Of a DNA stretch of 64,000 bases, positions 21,974 through 30,381 are shown one piece after another (the stretch's first letter is position 1; the number at the start of each line of letters is the position of its first letter). The notes below the pieces were generated by a model, which was not told the DNA's origin, searched no databases, and worked only from the letters and a program-made list of their open reading frames with translations. A program made the position numbers and the translations under genes. Source of the DNA: Frigidibacter sp037095735 (lineage in GTDB: Bacteria > Pseudomonadota > Alphaproteobacteria > Rhodobacterales > Rhodobacteraceae); assembly GCF_037095735.1 (NCBI RefSeq), contig NZ_JBAWKD010000001.1, forward strand, positions 1 through 64,000, given 5' to 3'.

Positions 21974-23314
21974 TCAGGCGCCGGTCGGTGTGGAAAGCAG
22001 CCACAGTCCCAGCGCCGTATAAATCACCATCACCGTGGTGACCGGAAGATGCGAAAGCACCTTTTCCGGCCCTGAAGGCGTTTTTGCATCCAGAACCGAG
22101 GTCAGCAGCACGGCGAGCACATGCGCGCCGAGGATCGCCGCGATCTGCACCGCCCAGACCAGCGTCACCCCGGTGCGGTCGGCGAGGAAGCCGAAACGCT
22201 CCCAATGCTGCGGCAGGCCGAGCAGTGCCCAGCCGCGGTCGAGCGGATCGTTCAGGGCCGAGAGCGCGTATTGGCCCTGCGTCAGCAGCGCGACGAGGTA
22301 ATGCGCGCTATGATAGCCCGCGGCGATCGGCAGGAAGGACAGCAACACCGGCCCGGCAAGGCCGCGATGGCCGAGCGCGCGGCCAAGTCCCACCGCCAGC
22401 GCGACCGAGCCGGCACAGGCGGCCCACATCGCCGCGAGTCCCGCGGTGTTCTGCCATTGCACCGCCGAGCGGCCGGGGAATTCCAGCGGGTTGATCCCGA
22501 TCCGGGCGAGCCACCAGAAGGTCTCGGACAGGCCGTCGAAGCTGACGCCGGCCAGCACCAGCGTCACGAAGGCGGCGGCGGACAGCGGCAGCGCGGACAT
22601 CGCGGTGATCTGCGTGCCGGGCGGACCCGCGCGCCAGGTCGCCCCCTCGCGCCAGACCGGCGCGACCTTCGAGACGAGGGCGAAGTAGAGGCTCAGCGCC
22701 TCGCCGCGGTCGGGCCAGTCCTCGCCCTCGGCAACGCTCAGGGCGAGGATCACGAGGGCATAGGCGAGGACGACACGGGCGAGGCCGGCGGGATCGGCGG
22801 GGGCAAGCGAGACGATCTCGAGCCAGGCGAAGCCGAAATAGCCGATGACCGCCGGCCAGTGGCCAAGGCGCGAGATCCCCACCCTGCCCTGCCAGCCGAT
22901 CAGCCGGCGCAGGGCGCGCGCCGGGCCGTACCAAGGCTGCCAGGGGCGCCAGAGGTCGCCGAAGACCAGCGAGGCCAGTGTCAGCCCGACCCAGACCAGC
23001 ACCCAGAGCGTCATCGGCAGCAGATTCGCGAAGGGGTCGCGGCTGCCCAGAAAGCCCACGGCGATCAGCAGCGCCCAACCTGCGGCGGCGATCCAGCTGG
23101 TGGCGGCGCGGGGCAGAAGCCGCAGGCTGCCAAGGTGTCGGGCCGCAAGGCGCGGCAGGCGGACGAGCGCCAGCAGGCCGGTCAGCGCCACCACCAGACC
23201 CGCGCCGAGGATCGACCAGCCGGTCGGCAGGGTCTGGATCACCATCCGTTCCGCGGCATGGGCGAAGGCCGCGCCGGGGATCAGCGCGACAAGAAGCGCG
23301 AGGCCTGCCCTCAC
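21974..23314 (-). CDS. polytopic membrane protein of unknown function
   Basis: A 446-residue protein with a cleavable-looking signal (ALLVALIPGAAFAHA) and about ten to eleven hydrophobic segments. Notable loops are FGDLWRPWQPWYGPARALRRLIGW, WRAGPPGTQITAMSALPLSAAAF and AAGYHSAHYLVALLTQGQYALSALNDPL with several Trp and His. I do not recognise the family. The start is GTG (23314-23312), overlapping the stop of the preceding gene as GTGA, so it is translationally coupled to the AA_synth gene. It may be a permease or a membrane redox partner in the same pathway. Confidence 0.8.
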   Translation of the reverse strand: MRAGLALLVALIPGAAFAHAAERMVIQTLPTGWSILGAGLVVALTGLLALVRLPRLAARHLGSLRLLPRAATSWIAAAGWALLIAVGFLGSRDPFANLLPMTLWVLVWVGLTLASLVFGDLWRPWQPWYGPARALRRLIGWQGRVGISRLGHWPAVIGYFGFAWLEIVSLAPADPAGLARVVLAYALVILALSVAEGEDWPDRGEALSLYFALVSKVAPVWREGATWRAGPPGTQITAMSALPLSAAAFVTLVLAGVSFDGLSETFWWLARIGINPLEFPGRSAVQWQNTAGLAAMWAACAGSVALAVGLGRALGHRGLAGPVLLSFLPIAAGYHSAHYLVALLTQGQYALSALNDPLDRGWALLGLPQHWERFGFLADRTGVTLVWAVQIAAILGAHVLAVLLTSVLDAKTPSGPEKVLSHLPVTTVMVIYTALGLWLLSTPTGA

Positions 23315-23892
23315 CGAAGGCCGTCCTGCCCCTTCACGTCCCAGGCCTCGAGCCCGCCCATCCGGCTGTGGATGCGCCCGCCCTTCGCCATGACCAGCGC
23401 GAAGACGATCTCGTCGGCACGGGGGCCGTCGGGCAGGCTGACGGTCATCGCGTCGAAATGGCTGCGGACATAGGCGGCGTTGATATGGCCGAGCGGCACG
23501 TCGAGGCTGGCGCCCATCGCCCCGAGCTTCATCGCCGAGGGCACGATGGCGCGGCTTTCGCCCAGATGCTCGCGCATCGAATAGCCGCCGGGTACGTGCC
23601 AGAGCGCGCCATGCTCGATCTCGCCGCCCGCGCCGACGATCGCGCCCTTGCCGTAGCCGTCGATGCCCTCGCGCCCGCCCAGGGCCGCGATCAGGCGTTC
23701 GGACATCATCAGGCCCAGGGGCTTCAGTTCGTCCATCGCCGGCTGCAGATCGGCGTGGTAGCCGCCGGCGAAGGGGTTCTTCACCTGCGCGAGGATCGCG
23801 GCGCGCAGCCGCGGCGTGGCGGGCGCCGGGCCGCCGTCATGGCGGATCTCCTCGACAAGCGTGGTGATCTTGCGGATCTCGAAACGCGACAT
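23311..23892 (-). CDS. AA_synth (DUF1185) family protein
   Basis: A 193-residue protein resembling the 'amino acid synthesis' family PF06684/DUF1185: an N-terminal IRKITTLVEEIRHDGG motif, KNPFAGGY near 38, LGGREGIDGYGKGAIVGAGGEIEHGALWHVPGG near 70, and a C-terminal KGGRIHSRMGGL. Members occur next to hydrolases and ABC importers for heterocycles or amides, but no reaction is established to my knowledge. The ATG at 23892 lies inside the 3' end of the UPF0280 gene (56-bp overlap). Confidence 0.8.
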   Translation of the reverse strand: MSRFEIRKITTLVEEIRHDGGPAPATPRLRAAILAQVKNPFAGGYHADLQPAMDELKPLGLMMSERLIAALGGREGIDGYGKGAIVGAGGEIEHGALWHVPGGYSMREHLGESRAIVPSAMKLGAMGASLDVPLGHINAAYVRSHFDAMTVSLPDGPRADEIVFALVMAKGGRIHSRMGGLEAWDVKGQDGLR

Positions 23893-24748
23893 GGCCGGCC
23901 TCTCCCTGGTTGGTCGCGGGCAGTGACAGCGGGCAGCGGCCGGCGACCTCGGCGGCACCCTGAAGGAAAAGCGCCGCACCTTCAATGCGGTGACAGGCGA
24001 CAAGGCCGTCCGCGAAGGCGCGCCCCCGGGCCAGCGCCCGGGCGCGATCCGCGGGCGACAGCGGCCCCACCGCGACCGTCACCGGGCGCGCGCCCAGATC
24101 GCTGTCGGCCTTCACCTCGCAGGCCGGGCGGCGGGTGACGGCGGGATGGCCGGGCAGGTCCACGGCATTGGCGATCATCGTCGCCGCCGCATCGGCGCGG
24201 GCGGCTGTGGCGGCCAGCACCGTCACCGCATCGGCGATGCCCAGCGACTGGCTGCGCCCGCCCCGGCCCGAGGTGGCAATGCCGCGCACCGGGTCCGCGG
24301 CGCGGACCGTCACGCGGTCCGGCAGGCCCGGGCGCGCCGCGATGGCCGCGGTCAGGCTTTCCCCCGGCGCAAGATGCAGCGCGATGTCGCCGCCGTTGTT
24401 TGCATAGCCCTTCGCGATGGCGCCGCCTGCCACAGCCGCGGCCAGCAGGTGGTCGGCCACCGCGCCAGCGACCGCGGCCATCGGCGTGACGAAGGCCGGG
24501 CGATAGGGCGCGACCGCCGCCGCCATGGCGTGCGCGACCGGATGGGTCAGCGGCCCCGGATCGGCGCTGCGCAGGGCGGGCAGTTCGGCCACCAGCGCCT
24601 CGAGCAGCCCCTCGAGCGCCTGCGTGGCGCGGGCCCGCCCCTCGGCCACGGCGGCGGGGGCCCCCCAGAGTTCAAGGATCACGTCGATCGGCCCGTGGTT
24701 CAGGTGCAGCCGTCGCCCGTCGGGCAGAAGCCGCACGGCGGGGCCCAT
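23837..24748 (-). CDS. UPF0280 family protein (ApbE-like fold)
   Basis: A 303-residue UPF0280-type protein: GPIDVILELWG near 22, the AVAGAVADHLLAAA helix near 90, AYANNGGDIALHL-like (GYANNGGDIALHL) near 113, and ATSGRGGRSQSLGIADAVTVLA near 160, an ApbE-type signature with Gly-rich and Asp residues. ApbE proteins transfer FMN; whether UPF0280 members do so is unknown. Its ATG shares one base with the stop of the 6-hydroxynicotinate-reductase-like gene. The last 18 codons overlap the next gene in another frame. Confidence 0.8.
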   Translation of the reverse strand: MGPAVRLLPDGRRLHLNHGPIDVILELWGAPAAVAEGRARATQALEGLLEALVAELPALRSADPGPLTHPVAHAMAAAVAPYRPAFVTPMAAVAGAVADHLLAAAVAGGAIAKGYANNGGDIALHLAPGESLTAAIAARPGLPDRVTVRAADPVRGIATSGRGGRSQSLGIADAVTVLAATAARADAAATMIANAVDLPGHPAVTRRPACEVKADSDLGARPVTVAVGPLSPADRARALARGRAFADGLVACHRIEGAALFLQGAAEVAGRCPLSLPATNQGEAGHVAFRDPQDHHACRGDPP

Positions 24749-26229
24749 CAGCCGCGGTCCGCGGGGTCGCGCTCGATCCGCGCGGCGGTGGGGTATTCAC
24801 CGCCCTCGGCCATCACCTCGGACAGGGTGCGGATCGCGGCCTCGTGCCCGCCCATCGCCAGATAGGCCGCACGCGGCAGGGTGAATTCCAAGGGCGCGAC
24901 CATCGCCGGTGTCGGCACCGAGCCGAAGGCGCCCTCGGGCAGGGACGTCACGTCGACCATGAAGGTGATGCCGCCGCCGGGCCAGACGAAGACCTCGGCC
25001 CCGCCCGAGGTCAGCCGCGTCTCGCGCCCCTGCACCGAGCGCGTCAGCCGCACCGGGTTGCGCACCACGCCCGCGCGCAGGCTGCCCCCCGCCCCGCCGA
25101 CGAAGAGCACGGTGCAGAGCGAGGGCTCGCAATTCTCGGCGATGACCTCGACCGCCTGCACCAGCGCCGCGGGCAAGGACGCGGGCTGCGGCACGAGGTC
25201 CGTGTCGAGTTCGTAATAGCCCCAGTCCTCGCCGGTGGTCGACACCATCAGCAGCCGCAGCCCCGGCCGCGCGCCCTTGCGCGCATTCCACGGCCCGAGG
25301 ATCTGCAGCGGGTCCGAGATCTGCGTGCCGCCCCAGCCCAGCCCCGGCTCCGAGACGCGGAAGTAGCGCCCCGGCGTCGAGCGGTGGCCGAGGATCTTGA
25401 TCCCGGTGTCAGGCCAGCCGATCACCTTGCCGGCCTGATGCTCGCTGACCACGCCGGTGATGTGGTCGTCGACCACCACCACCTCGTCGACCAGCCCCTG
25501 CCACTCGGCGGCGAACATCCCGATCGTGGCCGAGCCGCAGCCGACGCGCATCCGCCGCTCGGTCACGCCGTCGACGATCGGCGCGCGGCCCGCCTGCACC
25601 ACCACGGTCGAGCCGCCGTCGATGGTCAGCTCGACCGCCTCGCGGTTGCACAGCGCCAGAAGGGCTGCACAGGTCGCGCGACCCTCGGCCTTGGAATGGC
25701 CGGTCAGGTGCGAGACGCCGCCCAGCGACAGCATCTGGCTGCCGTATTCGGCGGTGGTGACATGGCCCACGACCTCGCCCGCGGCGCGCACGGCCGCGCC
25801 CTCGGCGCCGAGGTGGCGGTCGGTGTCGATCTTCACCTTGACCCCGCAGTAGGAGAAGATCGCCTCGGTCACCACGGTGACCATGTCCGCGCCCTCGACC
25901 TCGGCCGAGACGATGAAGGGCGCGGGCTTGAAGTCGGGATAGGTGGTGCCCGAGCCGATGCCGGTGACGACTGTGTCGGCGGGGACCATGCCGTCGCGCC
26001 ATTCGGCCCCGGCGAACGGCACGATCCGCGCGCCGCCCTCCAGCGCCTTGGACAGCATCACCACCGGGTCGGTGCGCACGATGCGGCCGCCGGCGTTGGC
26101 ATAGCGGTCGCAGGCGCCGGTCTGGCCGGGGGCGATGTAGCACATCACCGGGCAGGCGTCGCAGCGCAGCTTCTCGGCCCGCGCCTCGGCGCGGCTGGCG
26201 GGGGCGTCGGGCAGATCCTCGGGGGTCAT
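24748..26229 (-). CDS. 6-hydroxynicotinate reductase-like Fe-S protein
   Basis: A 493-residue protein resembling proteins annotated as 6-hydroxynicotinate reductase, known from anaerobic nicotinate fermentation in Eubacterium barkeri. A Cys cluster at about 23-40 (C-DA-C-PVM-C ... GAC) suits an Fe-S cluster. Later motifs include GIGSGTTYPDFKPAPF, GCGSATIGMF, VDDHITGVVSEHQAG and PGGGITFMVDV. Clostridial enzymes reduce the heterocycle ring with ferredoxin. What the alphaproteobacterial homologue reduces is not known. The ATG overlaps the stop of the molybdenum hydroxylase gene as ATGA, implying a joint pathway of hydroxylation followed by ring reduction (inference). Confidence 0.78.
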   Translation of the reverse strand: MTPEDLPDAPASRAEARAEKLRCDACPVMCYIAPGQTGACDRYANAGGRIVRTDPVVMLSKALEGGARIVPFAGAEWRDGMVPADTVVTGIGSGTTYPDFKPAPFIVSAEVEGADMVTVVTEAIFSYCGVKVKIDTDRHLGAEGAAVRAAGEVVGHVTTAEYGSQMLSLGGVSHLTGHSKAEGRATCAALLALCNREAVELTIDGGSTVVVQAGRAPIVDGVTERRMRVGCGSATIGMFAAEWQGLVDEVVVVDDHITGVVSEHQAGKVIGWPDTGIKILGHRSTPGRYFRVSEPGLGWGGTQISDPLQILGPWNARKGARPGLRLLMVSTTGEDWGYYELDTDLVPQPASLPAALVQAVEVIAENCEPSLCTVLFVGGAGGSLRAGVVRNPVRLTRSVQGRETRLTSGGAEVFVWPGGGITFMVDVTSLPEGAFGSVPTPAMVAPLEFTLPRAAYLAMGGHEAAIRTLSEVMAEGGEYPTAARIERDPADRG

Positions 26230-28979
26230 CGGCGCGCCTCCTCGGCCTTGCGGATCGCGGCCAGCACGCGGTGGGGCAGCGCCGGAACGCGGGTGATCTC
26301 GGCCCCGGTGGCATGGGTGATCGCGTTCAGGATCGCGGGCGCGGTCGGGATCAGCACATGCTCGCCAAGGCCCCGCGCGCCGAAGGGCCCCTCGGGGTCC
26401 GGCACCTCGACCAGCAACGAGGTGACCTCGGGCATGTCGCCGGTGGTGGGGATCAGGTAGTCGTGCAGGTTCTCTGTCCGGCCCGGCAGGTATTCCTCCA
26501 TCAGCGCGAGGCCGAGGCCCTGCGCGATGCCGCCCTCGATCTGCCCCTCGGCCAGAAGCGGGTTGATGACCCGGCCGAGGTCATGGGCGGCGGTCATGTG
26601 CAGCACTTTCACGGTGCCAAGGCGGATGTCGACCGCGACCTCTGCCATCTGCGCGCCGTAGCCGTAGACGGCGTAGGGGATGCCCTGACCGTTCGCGTCG
26701 AGCGGCGCGGTCGGCGGGTCATAGCTTTCCTCGGCGCTCAGCGCATAGCCGCGGGCATCGGACGGCAGCGCGGCAAGGTCGATCCGGTGCTCGGTCTGGC
26801 CGGTCACGACCAGCGCGGCACCGTCGAGCCGCAGCTCTGCCGCGCCGTTCACGCCGGCCGCGCGCAGGATCTCGGCCCGCAGCGCCGCGCCCGCGGCCTG
26901 CGCGGCCCGGCCCGAGACGAAGGTCTGGCGCGAGGCCGAGGTCTTGCCCGCATCCGGCGTCAGCGCGGTGTCCGGCCCGATCAGGTCGAAGGCGGCCAGC
27001 GGCAGGCCCAGCGCATCGGCGCAGATCTGCGCGATCACCGTGTTCGAGCCCTGCCCGATGTCGGTCGCGCCCTGATGCAGCACCACCCGGCCCGCGGGGG
27101 TGATCCCCACGCGGATCGTCGAGGGGTTCGGCAGCGAGGTGTTGCCGCAGCCATACCAGCACGAGGCGACACCGACGCCCCGGCGCAGCGGGCTGCCCGT
27201 GGCCTCGGCCTCGGCATTGGCCGCGGCGGCCCGTTGCAGCGCGCGGTCCCAATGGGGGGCGAGCGCGGTGAGACACTCTTGGATGCCCGGCGCGGCAAGA
27301 CGCTGGCCGGTGGCGGTCAGGTCGCCCGGCACATAAGCGTTCCGCAGCCGGAACTGCAGCCGGTCGATCCCGGTCGCGGCGGCAAGGCGGTCATAGAGCA
27401 ACTCCTGCGCGATCGCGGATTGCGGCACGCCGAAGCCGCGGAAGGCCCCGGCCGAGGGGCCGTTGGTATGGATGGCGCGGGCGCGGGCAAGGACCGCGGG
27501 CGTGCGATAGGGGCCGGTCGCATGCACCGGCACCCGGTTCGCCACCGTCGGGCCCCAGCTGGCATAGACGCCGGTGTCGAAGATCCCGTCGAAGTCGAGC
27601 GCGGTGATCCGGCCCTGCGCATCGCAGCCGATCCGCACCGAAATCCGCGCCGGGTGGCGCTTGGTGGTCGAGGTCATCGACTCCCACCGCGTGTAGGTCA
27701 TCCGCGTCGACCGGCCCGTGGCCAGCGTCACCAGACCCAGATAGGGCTGCAGCGAGACGTCGAGCTTCGAGCCGAAGCCGCCGCCCACCGCCGAGGGGAT
27801 GATCCGCACCCGCGCTTTCGGCAGACCGAGGATCTTCGCGGTCTCTTCCTGATCCATCACCGGGGCCTGCGTGCAGGCGCGGATCACCAGCGTCTCGCCC
27901 TCCATCCAGGCGCTGCCGGCCTCGGGCTCGATATAGGCATGTTCGACGAAGGCGGTCTCGAACCGCGCCTCGGCGACATGGGCCGAGGCCGCGAGTGCCG
28001 CCGCGGCATCGCCGCGCTTCACGAAGCCCTGCGTCAGGTGGTTGCCGGGACGGTCGGTATGGACCAGCGCCGCGCCCTCGGTCGCCGCGGCCTCGGGGTC
28101 GAGTTCGTGCGGCAGCACCTCCCATGCCACCGGGAAGGCCGAGACGTCAGGCTCGATGCCCGGCTCGAAGGCCACCAGCGCCACCGCCTCGCCGCGCAGC
28201 CGCGCGGTGCCCTCGGCCAGCGCCGGCTGGTCGGCGAAGGCCGGGATCACGCCGAAACGATTCACGCCCGGAATGTCGGCGGCGGTCCAGACCCCGGCGA
28301 CGCCGGGGCGCGCGGCGAAGCCCGCGAGGTCGCCGAAGGTGAAGCGGGCGTGGAAATGCGGAGAGCGGACCGCAACCAGCAGCAGGGCGCCCTCGGGGGA
28401 ATCGTCCGCGCCGAAGCTGTCGGTGCCGGTGACCTTCGGCGTGCCGTCCAGCCGCCGGACCCGCGCGCCGACCGCGGTGCCGGGCGCGGGTGCCGTCTCA
28501 GGCATGTCGTCGCGATGCGCGTCGCAGACGGCGGCGATGATCTTGGCATAGCCCGTGCAGCGGCACAGGACGCCGCCCAGCGCCGCCTCGGCCTCGGCCC
28601 GGCTCGGGCGCGGGGTGGCGGCGAGCAGCGCCGAGGCCGCCATCAGCATCCCGGGCGTGCAGATCCCGCATTGCGCGGCCCCATGGCGCAGGAAGCTTGC
28701 CTGCAGGCGCGACAGGCCGCCATCCTCGGCCAGACCTTCAACGGTGGTGATCCGGGCGCCCGTCACCTGTCCCGCCGCGGTCAGGCAGGCGCAGACCGGC
28801 GCGCCGTCGACCAGCACCGTGCAGGCCCCGCAATCGCCAGCGTCGCAGCCGACCTTGGTGCCGGTCAGGCCCAGATCCTCGCGCAGCACCTCGGACAGGC
28901 GACGGCGCGGATCGCCCGTCACGGGACGCGCCGTGCCGTTCACTGTCAGCATCGGCACCGGAGGCGTGGGGCGGTTCAT
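26226..28979 (-). CDS. molybdenum hydroxylase, fused 2Fe-2S and molybdopterin subunit
   Basis: A 917-residue xanthine-dehydrogenase-family subunit. Residues about 1-165 form the two [2Fe-2S] domains (CDAGDCGACTVLVDG, then CGICTPG and CRCTGY). The rest is the molybdenum-cofactor domain, with GGGFGSKLD near 400, GPSAGAFRGFGVPQS, ATDIGQGSNTV, and the catalytic Glu in GARGLGEHV near the C terminus. The 2Fe-2S plus Moco fusion with a separate FAD protein matches the E. coli XdhD/YgfM arrangement rather than classic XdhAB. Such enzymes hydroxylate purines or N-heteroaromatics with water as the oxygen source. The substrate is undetermined. It is the second gene of the array, with ATGA overlaps on both sides. 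Confidence 0.9.
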   Translation of the reverse strand: MNRPTPPVPMLTVNGTARPVTGDPRRRLSEVLREDLGLTGTKVGCDAGDCGACTVLVDGAPVCACLTAAGQVTGARITTVEGLAEDGGLSRLQASFLRHGAAQCGICTPGMLMAASALLAATPRPSRAEAEAALGGVLCRCTGYAKIIAAVCDAHRDDMPETAPAPGTAVGARVRRLDGTPKVTGTDSFGADDSPEGALLLVAVRSPHFHARFTFGDLAGFAARPGVAGVWTAADIPGVNRFGVIPAFADQPALAEGTARLRGEAVALVAFEPGIEPDVSAFPVAWEVLPHELDPEAAATEGAALVHTDRPGNHLTQGFVKRGDAAAALAASAHVAEARFETAFVEHAYIEPEAGSAWMEGETLVIRACTQAPVMDQEETAKILGLPKARVRIIPSAVGGGFGSKLDVSLQPYLGLVTLATGRSTRMTYTRWESMTSTTKRHPARISVRIGCDAQGRITALDFDGIFDTGVYASWGPTVANRVPVHATGPYRTPAVLARARAIHTNGPSAGAFRGFGVPQSAIAQELLYDRLAAATGIDRLQFRLRNAYVPGDLTATGQRLAAPGIQECLTALAPHWDRALQRAAAANAEAEATGSPLRRGVGVASCWYGCGNTSLPNPSTIRVGITPAGRVVLHQGATDIGQGSNTVIAQICADALGLPLAAFDLIGPDTALTPDAGKTSASRQTFVSGRAAQAAGAALRAEILRAAGVNGAAELRLDGAALVVTGQTEHRIDLAALPSDARGYALSAEESYDPPTAPLDANGQGIPYAVYGYGAQMAEVAVDIRLGTVKVLHMTAAHDLGRVINPLLAEGQIEGGIAQGLGLALMEEYLPGRTENLHDYLIPTTGDMPEVTSLLVEVPDPEGPFGARGLGEHVLIPTAPAILNAITHATGAEITRVPALPHRVLAAIRKAEEARR

Positions 28980-29830
28980 AGCGCGGGCTCCGGGCGGGCG
29001 GCGGCGAGGGCGGCAGAGAGGGCGCGGGCGACCAATTCGGCGGCGGCCTCGCGGCGGTAGGCGGCGGTGGCGCGGATGTCGTCGAGCGGCGAAAGCGCCG
29101 CGGTCACCAGCGCCGGATCGAAGCGCGGCCCCGCCTGCCCCTGCCCCACCAGTGCGGCCTCTACAGCAGGCAGCCGGCAGGCGGTGGCCGAGCAGGCGCC
29201 GACGGCGACGGCGGCACGGGCGATGCGGTCGCCCTCGATCACCACCCGCACCGCGACCATCGCGATCGAGATCACCAGATGCGCCCGCGCGCCCAGCTTG
29301 AGGAAGGCCGAGCGGCCCTGCAGCCCCTCGGCCGGGATCAGGACCGCGGTCAGCAGTTCGCCTGCGGCCAGCGCCGTGCGGCGCGGGCCCAGCAAGAAGG
29401 CGGCCAGCGGCAGGCGGCGGGTGCCGGCGGTCGAGGCAAGCTCGACCTCTGCCCCGGCGGCAAGCAGCGGCGGCACGCCATCCGCGGCGGGCGAGGCATT
29501 GCAGAGGTTGCCGCCGATCGTGCCCCGCGCCTGCACCTGACGCCCGCCCACCTCGCGCGCGGCCGCACGCAGCATGTCGAGCGCGGGCGGCAGGTCCGCC
29601 GCGGCCAGCGTCGCCCAGGGCGTCGCAGCGCCGATGCGCAGGCCATCGGGCATGGTCGAGACACCGCACAGAGCCGGGATCGCCGTCAGGTCCAGCACCG
29701 GGCCGTCAAGCCGCGCCGCCCGCGTCGCCGCGTAAAGGTCGGTGCCCCCCGCCAGCGGCCGCCACCCGCCCGCAGCCATCAGCGCGAGCGCGGCGTCAAG
29801 ACGGTCAGGCCTGGCGAAAAGCTCGGTCAT
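28976..29830 (-). CDS. molybdenum hydroxylase FAD subunit (CoxM/YgfM-like)
   Basis: A 284-residue FAD-binding subunit of the PF00941 type: RPLAGGTDLYA near 25 and QARGTIGGNLCNASPAAD near 100 bind FAD, followed by a CO_deh_flav_C-type domain. It passes electrons from the 2Fe-2S/Moco partner, whose ATG overlaps its stop (ATGA). First gene of the minus-strand array; the ATG at 29830 faces the divergent MarR gene 128 bp away, so the shared intergenic region is the likely control point. Confidence 0.9.
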   Translation of the reverse strand: MTELFARPDRLDAALALMAAGGWRPLAGGTDLYAATRAARLDGPVLDLTAIPALCGVSTMPDGLRIGAATPWATLAAADLPPALDMLRAAAREVGGRQVQARGTIGGNLCNASPAADGVPPLLAAGAEVELASTAGTRRLPLAAFLLGPRRTALAAGELLTAVLIPAEGLQGRSAFLKLGARAHLVISIAMVAVRVVIEGDRIARAAVAVGACSATACRLPAVEAALVGQGQAGPRFDPALVTAALSPLDDIRATAAYRREAAAELVARALSAALAAARPEPAL

Positions 29831-29945
29831 CGACACGACACCCCGGGAGGACAGGAGAGACGGCGCAGATCGTATGCGCACAAACATCCTGCGCCCCGGC
29901 TTCGGCGCCTGTCAACGTTCTTGCGCGATGGCGCGCGCTGACGCT

Positions 29946-29984
29946 AAATGTAGCGGTGATGAACGATGATCCGCGTTACATTTT
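29946..29984. promoter_or_regulatory. imperfect inverted repeat, candidate MarR operator
   Basis: AAATGTAGCGG (29946-29956) and CCGCGTTACATTT (29971-29983) are inverted copies (AAATGTA-GCGG against AAATGTAACGCGG) separated by 14 bases. The site straddles the MarR start codon at 29959 and lies in the divergent region upstream of the molybdenum hydroxylase operon. MarR proteins usually bind such palindromes near their own promoter. The role is inferred from position and symmetry. Confidence 0.5.
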
Positions 29985-30378
29985 GGACGAGCAGGTGGGG
30001 TTCGTGTTGCGGCGCGTGACGCAGCGCCACCTCGCGATATTCTCGGCCGCGATCCCCGAGCTGACGACCACCCAGTTCACGACCTTGGCCAAGCTGCACG
30101 AGCTGGGGCCTTTGTCGCAGAACCATCTGGGCCGGGTGACGGCGATGGATGGGGCGACGATCAAGGGCGTGGTGGACCGGCTGACCCGGCAGGGGCTCGT
30201 GCAGACCTCGCCCGATCCCGACGACCGCCGGCGGCTGACGGTCTCGCTGACCGATGCCGGGCGGATGAGCTACGAGCTGGCCGAACCCCGCGCCGCACAG
30301 GTGACCGAGGCGACCCTGGACCCGCTGACGGAACGCGAGCGGGCCCAGCTGATGACGCTTCTGCTGAAGCTGGTCTGA
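29959..30378 (+). CDS. MarR-family transcriptional regulator
   Basis: A 139-residue winged-helix regulator of the MarR family: LTTTQFTTLAKLHELGPLSQNHLGRVTAMDGATIKGVVDRLTRQGLV is the helix-turn-helix, and SPDPDDRRRLTVSLTDAG is the wing with the typical D-R-R core. It probably represses the divergent hydroxylase/transport array and responds to a pathway aromatic, as many MarR proteins do (inference). The ATG at 29959 follows an overlapping GTG at 29956; neither has a strong Shine-Dalgarno, so a leaderless transcript is possible. Confidence 0.9.
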   Translation: MNDDPRYILDEQVGFVLRRVTQRHLAIFSAAIPELTTTQFTTLAKLHELGPLSQNHLGRVTAMDGATIKGVVDRLTRQGLVQTSPDPDDRRRLTVSLTDAGRMSYELAEPRAAQVTEATLDPLTERERAQLMTLLLKLV

Positions 30379-30381
30379 GCT

